A stretch of 64,000 bases of DNA from Cryptomeria japonica (Eukaryota; Streptophyta; Pinopsida; Cupressales; Cupressaceae), in NCBI RefSeq assembly GCF_030272615.1, contig NC_081411.1:153377971-153441970 (forward strand), in the 5' to 3' direction. The translations under genes and the position numbers were made by a program. The notes under the pieces are model-generated. The model was not told the origin of the DNA. It made no database searches and saw only the letters and a list, made by a program, of their open reading frames with translations. Below, piece by piece: positions 33,389 to 44,166 of this stretch. Position 1 is the stretch's first letter, and each line of letters opens with the position of its first letter.

Positions 33389-33852
33389 GTAAGTGATCAA
33401 TCTTTAGCCTGTACATTTCTTATTTTTTAAATTTTTGTTGATTTTTTGCATTTTGAAATTCATTTGAAGTCATTTTCCTCATTTTGTCGTGCGGTTGAAT
33501 ACATTTTCTCATAGGACAAACTGTCCTCTCTCTGTTTTGTCATATGGTCATATAGGGTTTGTTGCCTGGTGTTGTCCCATGATTCATATGACAATGTTCT
33601 TGACTGACCATTGTATCGTGTGATAGGATATGGTTTGTCATATGGGAATGTTTTCTCGTGCGGGGCATAATGTTTACTCGTATGAGTTTCTGCTTGAAGT
33701 GGAAACTCATATAAAACAACAAGCGCTTTTAAGAATCTAAACAACAATTTTGAATTTTGAATTTTGTGTATTTGGATTCGTGAGCATATTTAACATATTT
33801 TTGGTGCAATTTGGATTACGTGCTGACAATTTTTATGTTCGATTTTGTAGAT
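33389..33852 (+). other. Possible leader intron of the Gypsy-4 PMD gene
   Basis: Donor GTAAGTGATC at 33389, T-rich interior, and TTCGATTTTGTAG at 33852 as a fair acceptor just before the start codon at 33893. The word tract at 33490-33725 would fall inside it. The donor context AGCGGTA is shared with Gypsy-1. Confidence 0.4.
33487..33725 (+). repeat. Word tract in the Gypsy-4 PMD leader (TCATATGG / TCGTGCGG)
   Basis: Repeated short words GTCGTGCGG, CTCATAGGAC, GTCATATGGTCATATAGG, TTCATATGAC, TCGTGTGATAGGATATGG, GTCATATGGG, CTCGTGCGGGGC, CTCGTATGAG and CTCATATAA within 240 bp. Their design (one degenerate word, unrelated linkers) matches the tracts in the other elements, with a different word. 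Confidence 0.55.
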
Positions 33853-34736
33853 TTGGTTGTCGGATATTCAATTTCGGTGTGTATTTGCGCCAATGATGAG
33901 GCTAGTCTATGAGTTATCAGATGCAAAGAGAGCTCATATTGATTTGTGTGGATTCAGATACCTTTTATAGATGCCTGATATCCATGTGAATCATGGTATG
34001 TTGACTGCTTTAGTTGAGCATTTTCATTCAGAGCATAATACCTTTCATCTACCGATTGGAGAGATGACTATCACGCTGGAGTACATATATAGGATTCTGA
34101 GGATTTTGTTTGTTGGGGACAAGGTTAATTATGATTCTACTCAGCGACCAAGTGTTTTAGCATTGAGATGGATATTCCATGATGAGACTATTCTTGAGCG
34201 CGCCATTACTTGGGATGATTTGATGAGTAGATATGGTGAGCAGTACCCTTTGGCATGTGTTTTAGCAAGTATGATCGGTTGTTTTGTTATGCCTGATAGA
34301 GGACGACATGGTTTTCTTTGTGGTTGGGCCAAAATGCTTGAGAGGTTGTTGACTCATCCTGTGAGATTAGTGTGGGGATCATACTTGCTTTCCCATATGC
34401 ATCATGAGATGTACGAGATTGTGTATCGGGAGGGGAAGAGCATAGCAGCAGGTGTTTTAGTGCTATAGATATGGGCATGGGAGCACATCCCAGTATGTAG
34501 ACCTATAGTAGATGATTATAGAGAGGTGCACCAGCCTATTGTTTATTGTTATTCAGGGTATGTTACTCAGGCCCATCTGGGCAAGACTGACTATTGGAGG
34601 AGATAGTTGGATGATTTGATTGTGGTAGTATGGGGACCATATAGGGGTCTAGAGCTATGGGATGATTGGAGAGCTTAGAGGAAGGAGATGTTCATGAATC
34701 GACCTCTCATTGGCAGATTGGTGTCTACATTGAGTA

Positions 34737-34961
34737 GTTTGTAGTATCTAGGGTGATGAGGCAGTATGGGAGACTGTAGGGTATATCGCAGGAGTTCACA
34801 TCTACTATAAGGCAATAGGTTGCTTTATGATGGTTTATTATTCATTTTTGATTGATTTACTAACCATGCATCTAATGACTTATTGAAGTGTAGAGCGGTT
34901 TGTAGTATCTAGGGTGATGAGGCAGTATGGGAGACCGCAGGGTATATCCCAGGAGTTCACA
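34737..34961 (+). repeat. 64-bp duplication flanking a 97-bp filler copied from the LTR
   Basis: Copies 34737-34800 and 34898-34961 (GTTTGTAGTATCTAGGG...GGAGTTCACA) differ at about three positions. Between them 34802-34885 matches the reverse complement of 31215-31298 in the Gypsy-4 LTR at roughly 90 percent by eye. Confidence 0.8.
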
Positions 34962-35157
34962 GCCTATGCCCACTATGGAGAGGAGGAGAGATGAGGATGA
35001 GCACCGAGGCTATCATATGCACTAAGCACGGAGGAGTTAGTGGGTTTACAACTACGGAGGCAGGATTACTTCGAGGATGTTTCAGATGCGGGAGCAGTGC
35101 CCTAGTACAAAGATTGGTTTCAGAGACATCCTTTTCCTCGGTTTACAGATCCCAGAG

Positions 35158-35535
35158 AGCATGCACCTCTTATAGAGGAGGTTGAGGATGAGGCACCAGC
35201 ATAGGCATAAGTACCAGGTCAGGTATAGGGATGGGGGCAGGTACAGGGACAAAGAGAAGATGTACCTAGGTGGGCAGGAGGTGATCCCAGGGCTAGTAGC
35301 AGTAGGGTACCAGCTGGAGCTAGACAATGACAGAGAGGGGAGGGTGGATCTTTAGGAGTTGTTGGCATGCACCTCTTATAGAGGAGGTTGAGGATGAGGC
35401 ACTAGCACAGGGACAGAGAATAGATGTACCTAGGTGGTCAGGAGATGATCCCTGCGATAGTAGCAGTAGGGTACCAACTGGAGCTAGACAACAACAGAGA
35501 GGGGAGGGTGGATCTTTAGGAGTTGTTGGGGTTGA
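35158..35535 (+). repeat. Tandem duplication of about 207 bp inside the PMD gene
   Basis: GCATGCACCTCTTATAGAGG...GATCTTTAGGAGTTGTTGG occurs from about 35159 and again from about 35365, with small internal differences (the second copy lacks about 35 bp). Confidence 0.8.
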
Positions 35536-36005
35536 GTCTAGTGGCTCTAGGGTAAAAAAGGGTGAAGGTGAGGAGGAGAGAGCGACTCTTAGGTAGGTTA
35601 GGAAATGGAAAGATGAGTAGGGAGGCAGAGAGGGAGATGTCAGGAGAGAGAAGGGAGTACCAAACGTAGTACGGTCATTGAGATCAAGGTTGACAAGTTT
35701 GTAGTCACGGTTGACAGTGGTGCAGACGCAGCTTGTAGAGCGAGACTGACAACTTGCAGAGGTTAGAGCAGAGCATGATCAACAAATTGTTGAGGTCATA
35801 GTAGAGCATGATCAATAACTTATCGAGGTGAGAGCAGAGCGTGATGCTCTTCAGGGAGAGGTGTTACATCAGATGAGTCGAGTAGCCTATTATGTCACAG
35901 CTTATAGTGTAGCGGTCCCAGTAGCACAACAGGTTATTTTGTATTCTTAGTATATGGCTCGATCTGAGGGATCTATTGCACTCAGATAGGATGTTAGTTA
36001 GTAGG

Positions 36006-37425
36006 CACCACCTCCTCCACCGGGTGATGAGGGAGAGGCAGAGAGATACCTTTGTTATATCTCCTAGATTTTGTTATATATCCCATTTTTGTAGCCTATA
36101 CGATTCTTGCTCTGATGAGACATTGTATTTGACAGTTGATTTCATTTATACTCTGAGACATTGATATTATGATGATATATATGAGCTCTTGATTTGATTT
36201 CATCATACTTGTGTTGATTGATTATGAGATGTCTTTCTATATGCTTTAATCTATATGTATGCATATCTTTTCAGTATGGATGTATGTGATGCAGATGAGT
36301 ATGGATGTTGTTTGTTTGTTTCTTTTTCATATACAATAAATGATGAAAATGAGTAACTAGTAATGCAAATGTTTAGTTTTTTTCATGCAATAATATGAAT
36401 GCAAATAAGTATAGAATAAAATGTATGGATCTATATAAGATGCTCATGTATGTAGCTAACATCTCAATATACAAGTACTCGATCGGAGAAACAATTATGA
36501 AAAATAGACCACTTAGCTAAGAAATAATGTTTGCTTCAGACTCTCATTCAAAAGATAAAGAGATCATTGTTATCATGCCGAAATCACTTTAAATGCATAA
36601 AATTTAGAATGAATGCAACCTAAACCTAGTCACTAGATTTGGTATGCTTAATTTTCATCACTGAGTGGTTTACAAACACAACAAGCAAAATATAGTTCCT
36701 TTCTTTTCATATGCAATATTAATTATCTTGTCTGAAATGACCCTTTTTTTTCATTCATATCCTTAGACAGATTACGCATGCATCTGGATTGCACATTAAA
36801 GAAATTCCCTCAAAACAAAGAAAGAAATGAATCCAACCTCCCTGTAGCATACAAATAAGCGAAGTTGAGGTATGTGTGGCAATTTCACCTTGATGTGAAG
36901 GCACTTAGAATAGACATCCAACTGATTAGATGTTTCTTGATCATCGAAATCATTCCTACAAGCAAAAAACAAAGAAAAACAATATGCCCCCAATCCTTGC
37001 TCCTCTTAGTCAAAATAAACTTTCTTGAGTTACTTAGGAGGAATAATATTCACAAACCAATTTAAAAGACAACACACAAAGATAATTTCAATCATTTCTC
37101 AAAAAGTTTAGTGATTGTTTTTAGGAGTCGTGTTTTGCTTATTTACTCAGTGATAAAACTCTTTAGTAGTTAGAAGACATGTAACTGACTTAGAGTGGAT
37201 GACCTGGTACTACTGATAGAAAGATGACTTGGTTGAATTACTTAGGACATGTAAATTGATCAGTTTCAAGCCATGAGGGTTCCAAAAGAACCAGGATGTC
37301 ACAAAAGTGACTAAAATTTATGTACAAGCAAAAGCAAAGATGCAGGAAAGTGGGAATGAGAAAGGGAAACACCAACTTTGTGTTGATAGATGGAGTGCTT
37401 GAATACAAGAGGCATCTGTTTACTA
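36006..37425 (-). other. Gypsy-4 spacer between PMD gene and pol
   Basis: AT-rich, no coding signal. Matches in position the spacer 51641-52433 + 60923-61450 of Gypsy-3. Nothing specific seen. Confidence 0.4.
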
Positions 37426-37525
37426 GGTTTTCACCTGCTTGGCAAAGAATCTTTCTCTTTTTTTTTTCTTTTCTTTTTCAGGACATTTTATGATTTTTAT
37501 GATTTTTTTTCAGGACATTTTAGCT
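37426..37525 (-). promoter_or_regulatory. Gypsy-4 A-rich tract and GGTGAAAACC box
   Basis: Minus strand: AAAATGTCCTGAAAAAAAAT repeats, a purine run, then GGTGAAAACC (37435-37426) and CAGATGCCTC. Same order in Gypsy-3 at 51551-51650. Confidence 0.6.
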
Positions 37526-37549
37526 ATACAAGTTGCTGGATTAGATAAT

Positions 37550-39661
37550 ACTAAGTGAAGTATTTCTTCAAGTGGATGGTGTTTATCGGTTCACAGAGTT
37601 TTTTTCCTTCCGATGTTGAGAGCTGATAGGCACTAGAGCTAAAGACTGCAATAACGATGTAGGGACCCAACCGGTTGGGTTCAAACTTCCCTTTGTTGTC
37701 TCGAAACTATTGATTTTTAGGATTTTCTCTCAAAACAAGGTCACCAACTTGAAATTCTCTTTGTCAAACTTTATTGTTATAACCTCTAGACATTCTCTTT
37801 TGGTATGCTCTTAGATGATCAAATGCCTCTTGTTGACATTCATCCAACAACTTGAGTTCTTGCAATCTAGATATTTAGTGGTCTTCATCAGTAACAAGAC
37901 CTTGCAAAGAAACTCTCAAAGGCAGTATTTCCATCTCAATAGGCAAGACTTCTTCGGACCCACACACCAAAGAAAAAGGTGTAGCCCTGGTAGGTGTTCT
38001 GATACTTGTTCTATAAGCCCATAGTGCAGGATTGAGCTATAGATGCCATTCCTTTCCATATTTGTTTACTGTTCTATGTAAGATAGTCAATAGTTTTTTG
38101 TTAGATTCTTTAGTTTGTCCATTACCTTGAGGGTAGTATATGGATGACCAGTGTTGTTTGATTTTGAATTTTTCACAAAGCTCATCTAGATCTTTGTTTT
38201 TGAATTGCCCTCCATTGTCAATCACAATGGAAGAAGGTATCACATACCTACAGATGATATGGTTAAGGATGAACAAAGCTACTTGTTTACCGGTTGTTTT
38301 GATTGGCAGAACCTCTTCTACCCACTTAGTGAAGTACTCAATGATAGTTATAATAAACTTGTGTCTGTTAGATGATGCAGGATAAATTTGGCCAATGAGC
38401 TCGAACACCCATTGTTGAAAAGGCCAATGTGTGATGAAAGGTATGAGATCCCTTCCTAGAGAATATATGAGATTCCCATGTAGCTAATACTTCTCACAAG
38501 TTTTAGCAAATTTTATAACATCTTTCTCCATATCTGGCCAGTAGTAGCCAAAACTTAGTAGTTTTTTAGCTAAAGTTAGACTGTTTGAATGAGATCCGCA
38601 AATACCTTCATGGACTTCAAATAATGCGCGTTGGGACTCTTCAATTTCTAGACACCTAAGCAAAGTACTATCCAAACCTTTCCTAAATAGATCGTTAGCG
38701 ATGATGACATACCATGAAGCATTTCGGATTAGGTTCCTTTTCTCATTATGGGTAAGATTAGCAGGGATAATTTGGTCACATAAGTAAGAGTAAATGTGGC
38801 TATAGAGAGATGAATCATGCCCAATAATAGAACAGACCATATGGAACTCAGGAGAATCATAGGCAGGATAATGTAACTCTTCTACCAGGAATTCAAAGCA
38901 GAAGTTAGATTCTTGTAGCTATGGTATAGATGCCAAGGTAGCCATAGCATCTATTGCTCTATTAGCTAATCTAGGAATCTGCTGAAATGATACAAATGTA
39001 AAGTATTTCTTGAGGTCATCATCCATTCTCTTATAAGGCATTAGTTTCTCATATTGAGTCTAATATATATCATTAATTTGGTTGATAATCAACTACAAGT
39101 CTCCATAGATGTATAATTCAACAACCTTCCATTCCATAGCCAACTTGATCCCATTTACCAAAGCTTCATACTCTACAATATTGTTTGTGGAAGGAAAGAG
39201 AATCTTGTAAGCCTTTGGGATTGAATATCTTTGAGGAGTGATAAAAAGTATTCCAGTGCTAGAATCATGTTGAGTGAAAGACCCATCAAAGAACATTTTC
39301 CATGATCTCTGAGTAAGGTGCATGATGGATTCATCCAAAAATTCTATGTGTAGAGGTTGATTGTCTTCAAGTGGAGCATCGACAAGTTAATCTGCAATGA
39401 CCTGTCCTTTGATAGCTTTGCATTCTACATATTCAATGTCAATTTCTGTAAGAACCATGACCCATTTAGCCAATCTTCCTGTAAGTGTTGCTTTGTTGAG
39501 AAGGTATTTGAGCGGATCAATCTTAGCCACCAGCTTGATAGAATGTGCTAACATGTAGTGTCTTAATTTCTATGATGCAAAGACTAATGCCAAACAATCT
39601 TTTTCTATTATAGTATAGTTCATCTCATAGGACACCAAGGTCCTGCTGATATAATATATAG
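37550..39661 (-). pseudogene. Gypsy-4 pol fragment: RT-RNase H, Tat RNase H, integrase
   Basis: Minus strand, in order from 39661: end of RT-linked RNase H (KIDPLKYLL, LTGRLAKWVM); second RNase H with WKMFFDGS, EYEALV and YIYGD (catalytic D, E, D kept; 39330-39090); integrase zinc region with H...H and C..C (FEVHEGICGSHSN, 38640-38580); integrase core with IDNGGQFKN (about 38210); and the third-acid region GNGQTKESNK (about 38125), where Lys stands where Glu is normal; C-terminal part to about 37560 with LGPY. Several frames and stops. The second RNase H places the element in the Tat lineage. Cut at 39661 by Gypsy-3. Confidence 0.85.
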
Positions 39662-41134
39662 TGTAGACATATAAAAATGATCATATTCTTATATGAATAT
39701 TTAATGTTCATTTTATTATCATTCCTCTATTTAGTCAAATCTAATTTAATTAAATCACCCACATTCACTATTTTAATTAAATAAATTATTCAATTTATTT
39801 ATTTAAATGCATTTAAGCCTTTTATATCATTTAATTGAATAAATCATTTTATTTAATTAAATCCCTTCTCTCTACTTTTTAATTAAATTTGCATTTAATT
39901 AAATAGTTCACCCCAATTAAATAAATCTAATTTATTTAAAATCCCCAACTTGCAACCAAATTGAAATAACGCAATTTATTTTAATTAAATCCTATTATTT
40001 CTCACCCACTTGTATTTTCCTACATCTCCCACTTGCCTCCTAACCCTCTTCCTAAATTCTTCTAGAACCTATCTAATCCTAATCAATTAAGCTAAACCCT
40101 TGAATTATCCCCTTTCCATAAATTTGAGGAGGTCACTTCTCAAATTTGGAGTAAAGTCTTCCAAAGGCATTAAAGCCTTTATGACTTCAACAAGCTAACT
40201 TGTTGAAAACCCCCAAATTTGGAAGGACTCTTACAAATTTGTCCCCAAAGTCTTCAAACCATTAATGGTTAACTAACCCTTAGTGGCATGGTTAGAGACT
40301 TTTTGCCTAACCCAACCCTCATCTAACCCAGGGGTCTCATCAAGCATTCATTGCTTTGACCATGGTTATTCCTTTAACCCTTGCACAAGAGTTTACCCTT
40401 TTGGTAAAAGCTTTTTCCAATGGATAACCTTAACCTAACCTTTACCTTTACCTTCTAAGGTAACCATGAGGTCTTCTCAAGCATTTAATGCTTCTTACTT
40501 CTCCTCTCAAGTAGTCTTATGTTGACAATTGTCACCATTTCATTGGTGAGAATTGTAAACATGGATTGATAACTTTCAATCCTGACCCTTGATCAGATCA
40601 TTTAATCTTGACCATCCATTGCCCTAATTTCTCTATAAATAGAGCTCTATTTCCTCCATTTTAAGGATCCAAGTCTTTAGCATCATACTTATACTTAATT
40701 TTAACAAGCATTTAGCCTCTATTTGGAATAGAAATAAATCTAATAATCATTTTAGAGTATTTCTATCATCTTAGATTAAATCATATAGCTAGTATATCAT
40801 GTTAGGATAGTATTTTTACAAACCTTGTCATCTTATCATCTAGTTTAGTTCATTTACTAGAATCATGCATAAATAGTATGCATTCATAATAAATTCAATC
40901 AAAAGCATCCCTCATTCTTGCATTCGTCATCCCTAAGTCACTTTGCTCAGTGATCTGAGAGAAAAGGCATTGGCTTGAGGGACCTTGTGAGATGGAGAAC
41001 CATGGAACACTCCTTGGGAAGTTGAGTCATTCCTGATGGCTCCATAACTTGCACCAAGGGTCCCATGGGTGTGTGGGCAAGTCTTTGAATATTTTCATAT
41101 TTTGGATTTCATTGAACCGCTTTTCCTGCATACA
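39662..41134 (+). repeat. Gypsy-3 5' LTR
   Basis: Starts TGTAGACATATAAAAATG and ends CCTGCATACA, followed by the primer site. 1473 bp. The first third is AT-rich with ATTTAATTAAAT words; the last part is conserved LTR-like. Confidence 0.8.
40634..40641 (+). promoter_or_regulatory. Gypsy-3 LTR TATA box
   Basis: TATAAATA in TTTCTCTATAAATAGAGCTC, followed by a CT-rich stretch, about 500 bp before the LTR end. Typical plant promoter spacing. Confidence 0.65.
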
Positions 41135-41138
41135 TTTC

Positions 41139-41156
41139 TGGTGCCCACCGTGGGGC
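41139..41156 (+). promoter_or_regulatory. Gypsy-3 primer-binding site
   Basis: TGGTGCCCACCGTGGGGC four bases after the LTR end. This form of primer site is common in plant gypsy elements. The exact tRNA is not assigned. Confidence 0.7.
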
Positions 41157-41259
41157 ATAACCCCATTAATCAAATCGGTTTTTGAATTTGACCAACTTTG
41201 CAGGCATGCAGGAAACAAGAATTGGTGCATCGGGACTTTTCTTAGTGCATTCGGTTAAA

Positions 41260-41475
41260 CCTTCAGCGCATCTGGTATACTGTTCGGCACGTTGAACTCA
41301 TTTCCTAGCGCGTAGAAACCCTCTCCCAGCGCATAGAATTTTTAAAATTTTTCCTGTAGCTTTCAACATGGAAATTTAACAGTCCAGCACATTTGTAAAA
41401 TAGTTTAGCATGTAGGGTCGGTCTAATAGCACATCTGGGGCATTTTGTAGCATGCACAGTGTATTCTATAGTGCA
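41260..41475 (+). repeat. Gypsy-3 leader word tract A (TTAGCGCAT)
   Basis: About nine variants: CAGCGCATCTGG, CGGCACGTTG, TAGCGCGTAG, CAGCGCATAG, CAGCACATTTG, TAGCATGTAG, TAGCACATCTGG, TAGCATGCAC and TAGTGCATC, spaced 15-35 bp with unrelated linkers. Confidence 0.75.
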
Positions 41476-42169
41476 TCACAGACAGAAGGTAGAAAATAAT
41501 TTGTAACAAAGAACTCAAAAGTTAGACTTGTGGAAGTCCACAAAGCCATCATTTTTCTGACTAATTAATTGTTTGTTTTGCAGGTTACTAATGGTTTAAT
41601 TGCAGGTTTGGAGCTTATTTTTATTTAAGCTAGATTTAAAGTTAAAAATTGAACTCGCACCTTATTTGGGAACTTAAAAAGAACCACAACAAAAATCTTT
41701 CTTGCTTTCCTAGGAGAAAAACTTTCATTTGGGCATCTAAAAAGGACAAAACAATCTTTCCTTTTGCAAAAGAGCTTTAAAAAGAACCTCACCATCCTTT
41801 GGTGTATAAAAGGATCAATTTTTAATTTTTTTGCAAGGTAAAAGAACCACACTTGTCCAGTTTTATTCAAAGTTAAAGAGGGAAGTTCTTCCCCTTTGTC
41901 GATTTATTTTGTTGACCAAAATCAAAGTTTTCCTTTGTTGACCAGGTTTCATTTTCTAGATCAGATAATCATTGATTTTATGGAATAAAATGAACACCAT
42001 GTTTTTGTGGAGCAATATCTCCATATAGATTTTACCAAATCATTACAATAAAAGGCTAAAAAGAACACTCGTGTGCTTCACTTCGAAAGTGGAAGGTATA
42101 TGCTCTCCCCTTAACTGGGTGATCAAAAAGCCAAACCACTCTTATGCTTTCAGTATTTTTAAGCATTAA
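41476..42169 (+). other. Gypsy-3 leader between word tract A and the conserved domain
   Basis: No coding signal; AAGAACC and TTTTGC words recur. Nothing recognised. Confidence 0.4.
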
Positions 42170-42650
42170 AACCTTTAGTAGGCCTGCCCTCCTGAGGAGT
42201 TGAACAACTCTTAAAGCCATTCTTTGGCTGGTGTCAGGGGAACAACCTAGGTGGGGAACAGCTTTGATGCCAAGTGTTTCAACCAACTATAATCAAAAGT
42301 GGAAAGTGATGAAAATCCTTTTCAATGGTTGCACGCAGCGATTAGCCTTCCCCCAGTATCTTTACGATACATAAAGCCTTTGTTCTAAAGGTTGGGAAGC
42401 CTCCTGAGGGAGTTTATCACTGACGATCGAAAGGGAAGCTTGATTACGAACTTTAGCATTAGAAACTTTGAGCTAAGTTAGTATCCAAACATTTAGAGTA
42501 TCATAGTGCAAGGGTGGGGAAGAATCCACCCCCAAGATTACTCACCATATATCTCCCAAGATAACTACTCAATTGTGAAGCAATTCACTTTGAGTTAATT
42601 TCTAGCAAAAGGCAAAAAAATGGGCGCCCCCTAGTGGGTGACAAGGTTGT
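42170..42650 (+). ncRNA. Gypsy-3 conserved leader domain
   Basis: Counterpart of 13200-13735 and of 58160-58680 (minus). ACCTTTAGTAGGCCTGCCCT starts at 42171; GGGGAACAACC precedes a hairpin at 42250-42284 with GGT/ACC and GGAACA/TGTTTC stems, followed by AACTATAATCAAA; GGTTGCACGCAGCGATTA near 42328 corresponds to the TTGCG hairpin zone; GGGCGCCCCCTAGTGGGTGA near 42622 corresponds to the GGAGCCCGTGGGGTCA block. More diverged than the Gypsy-1/Gypsy-2 pair. Confidence 0.5.
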
Positions 42651-42899
42651 TTGAGCTGACGAAGTATCGAGACTAGTGACCTATGGTATTGTTGATTAAA
42701 GAGTCTGATTGAATTGTATTTTTTGTATCCAAACCTATTAAAACACTAGGGATTTGAACACATCCTCACAGAACATACACTCATTGTTTAGACTAGGCAA
42801 AATGGTTATCTCTTTTGTGTTGTGCTTTCATTTCTTACTTCAAAAAATCATCCATCATCATTGAAACAAAGTTCACAAATCACAGAAAACCACCAAGTC

Positions 42900-43270
42900 A
42901 AAACTATCAGAGCAGTTTAGTGCGTAAGAGCAACATCTTAGCGCTTTGGAACCACATTTTAGTGCATGCAAGCTTCAATATAACACATTAGTACTGAACT
43001 TTAGCACATAGTCAATCCCAAATAAACAATTTTAACCTTAGCACTTTCAAAAAACATTCTAGCGTGTTGAGACCAAACACTAGCGCTTTAAGATCAGTGG
43101 TTAGCGCACTAATAGGACACATCAGCACATAACCTTTCAAACCAAACAAAAATCAAGCAGACCAAGTTAGCGCGTCAGAAGGGCAACTTAGCGTGTGGAG
43201 ACCATTCTCTAGCACATTGTGAAAATTTGGTAGCGCATTGGATTTCCAGCTTAGCACATAGCCGAAACTG
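42900..43270 (+). repeat. Gypsy-3 leader word tract B (TTAGCGCAT)
   Basis: About fifteen further variants of the same word: TTAGTGCGTAAG, TTAGCGCTTTGG, TTAGTGCATGC, TTAGCACATAG, CTAGCGTGTTG, CTAGCGCTTTAAG, TTAGCGCACTAA, TCAGCACATAA, TTAGCGCGTCAG, TTAGCGTGTGG, CTAGCACATTG, GTAGCGCATTGG and TTAGCACATAG. Thus the conserved domain is flanked on both sides by the same word. Confidence 0.75.
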
Positions 43271-44166
43271 AGAAAATAGGGGGCAAAAGAGAAACTATTT
43301 TTGAAAATTCTGAAAGCAAATTAGGAAGCCCTTTTTCCTCGCCTGAACTCCATCAGACAAAAAATCAAAATTAGAGTATCACAACTACTCCAAAAGCAAG
43401 TTTTCCTTAAACACAAAGTTGTCCAAAACCAAAAACTAGTCAAAGGATTAACACATCTCTCCTATCAAAATCAGGAAACACCATCACACGTATCAAAAGG
43501 TCCTTCAATCAAACAGATTTTTTTTCCAAAAACATACTTGTTTCAAACTCCAAGTTGTCAAACTGAGTTTCCATATTGGGAAAGCTCTTATTCCATATCA
43601 TTTGACGTGCTTTGTCATGAGGAGGCATCTAAACCTTCATTTGATAAAAGTAAAACTTAAATTTTCAAACAAGATATCTAAATCCAAAACAAATCAAAGG
43701 AAACCATTGATCACTTGTGCATGACTAATCCTCATATTCTGAGAAGAAAGAGTATTTATCATAACACTAAGTTGAGAAAATGATAACCTAGTTCTCTGAA
43801 ACTTGCCAAATGGAATAGATTTTTATACATCAATGGCCAACTCTTCAAATCTTATCAAGCATTCCTCCATCATATGCGCTTGTATCTTTAGGACAAAACA
43901 AATGAATTTGACAAAGAACCATTAAGGAGTAGAGCATTTTGTCAAAAATCAGCATTCAATCAATGCCTAAATCAAGGAGGAAAGATCAATCTAGCTTTCT
44001 TCCCTGAAGTGTGCATCACTTACAATATACCTCGATTTGAACCACCAACCCTGAGCAAAACATTGAAGAGGAGTTCGTTCCCTTTGTCACAGAAAGTTTC
44101 TACTAGATGCCCATTGTTACCTGCTCTCAATGAAAAAAACAAAGCGAACCACAACCAGAGTTTAGC
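43271..44166 (+). other. Gypsy-3 leader before gag
   Basis: No convincing coding. Possible gag leader peptide near 44060-44110 in the frame used by the gag start, but with stops. Confidence 0.35.

Larger units (their letters stand above)
33893..36005 (+). pseudogene. Plant mobile domain (PMD) gene of Gypsy-4, antisense to the element
   Basis: ATG at 33893; a TAG at 33968 is followed by an open frame to 34468 with EHNTFHLPIGEMTITLEYIY, GRHGFLCGWAKMLERLL and LVWGSYLLSHMHHEMYEI, the plant mobile domain. After a TAG at 34466-34468 the frame continues WAWEHIPVCRPIVDD and further TAG stops. Gypsy-3 has Gln at the first of these (QVWAWEH), so CAG became TAG. A 97-bp insertion with flanking duplication (34737-34961) and a tandem duplication (35160-35530) disrupt the middle; a C-terminal coiled-coil segment with repeated RAEHDQ/RAERDA lies at about 35745-35900. 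Not functional. Confidence 0.85.
31080..39661 (-). mobile_element. Gypsy-4, Tat-like element on the minus strand, 5' part cut off by Gypsy-3
   Basis: On the minus strand the 3' LTR is 31080-32190, preceded (higher coordinates) by a polypurine tract, an antisense PMD gene (plus strand 33893-36005), an A-rich tract with GGTGAAAACC, and pol remains (integrase, Tat-type RNase H, RT-RNase H) up to 39661, where the Gypsy-3 LTR starts. Its gag and 5' LTR must lie beyond 64000. It is the oldest of the gypsy layers here, since Gypsy-3 sits inside it. Confidence 0.8.

Noticed and set aside
41027-41258. Short ORFs at the Gypsy-3 LTR end
   Set aside because: They cross the LTR end and primer site, which have a better explanation.
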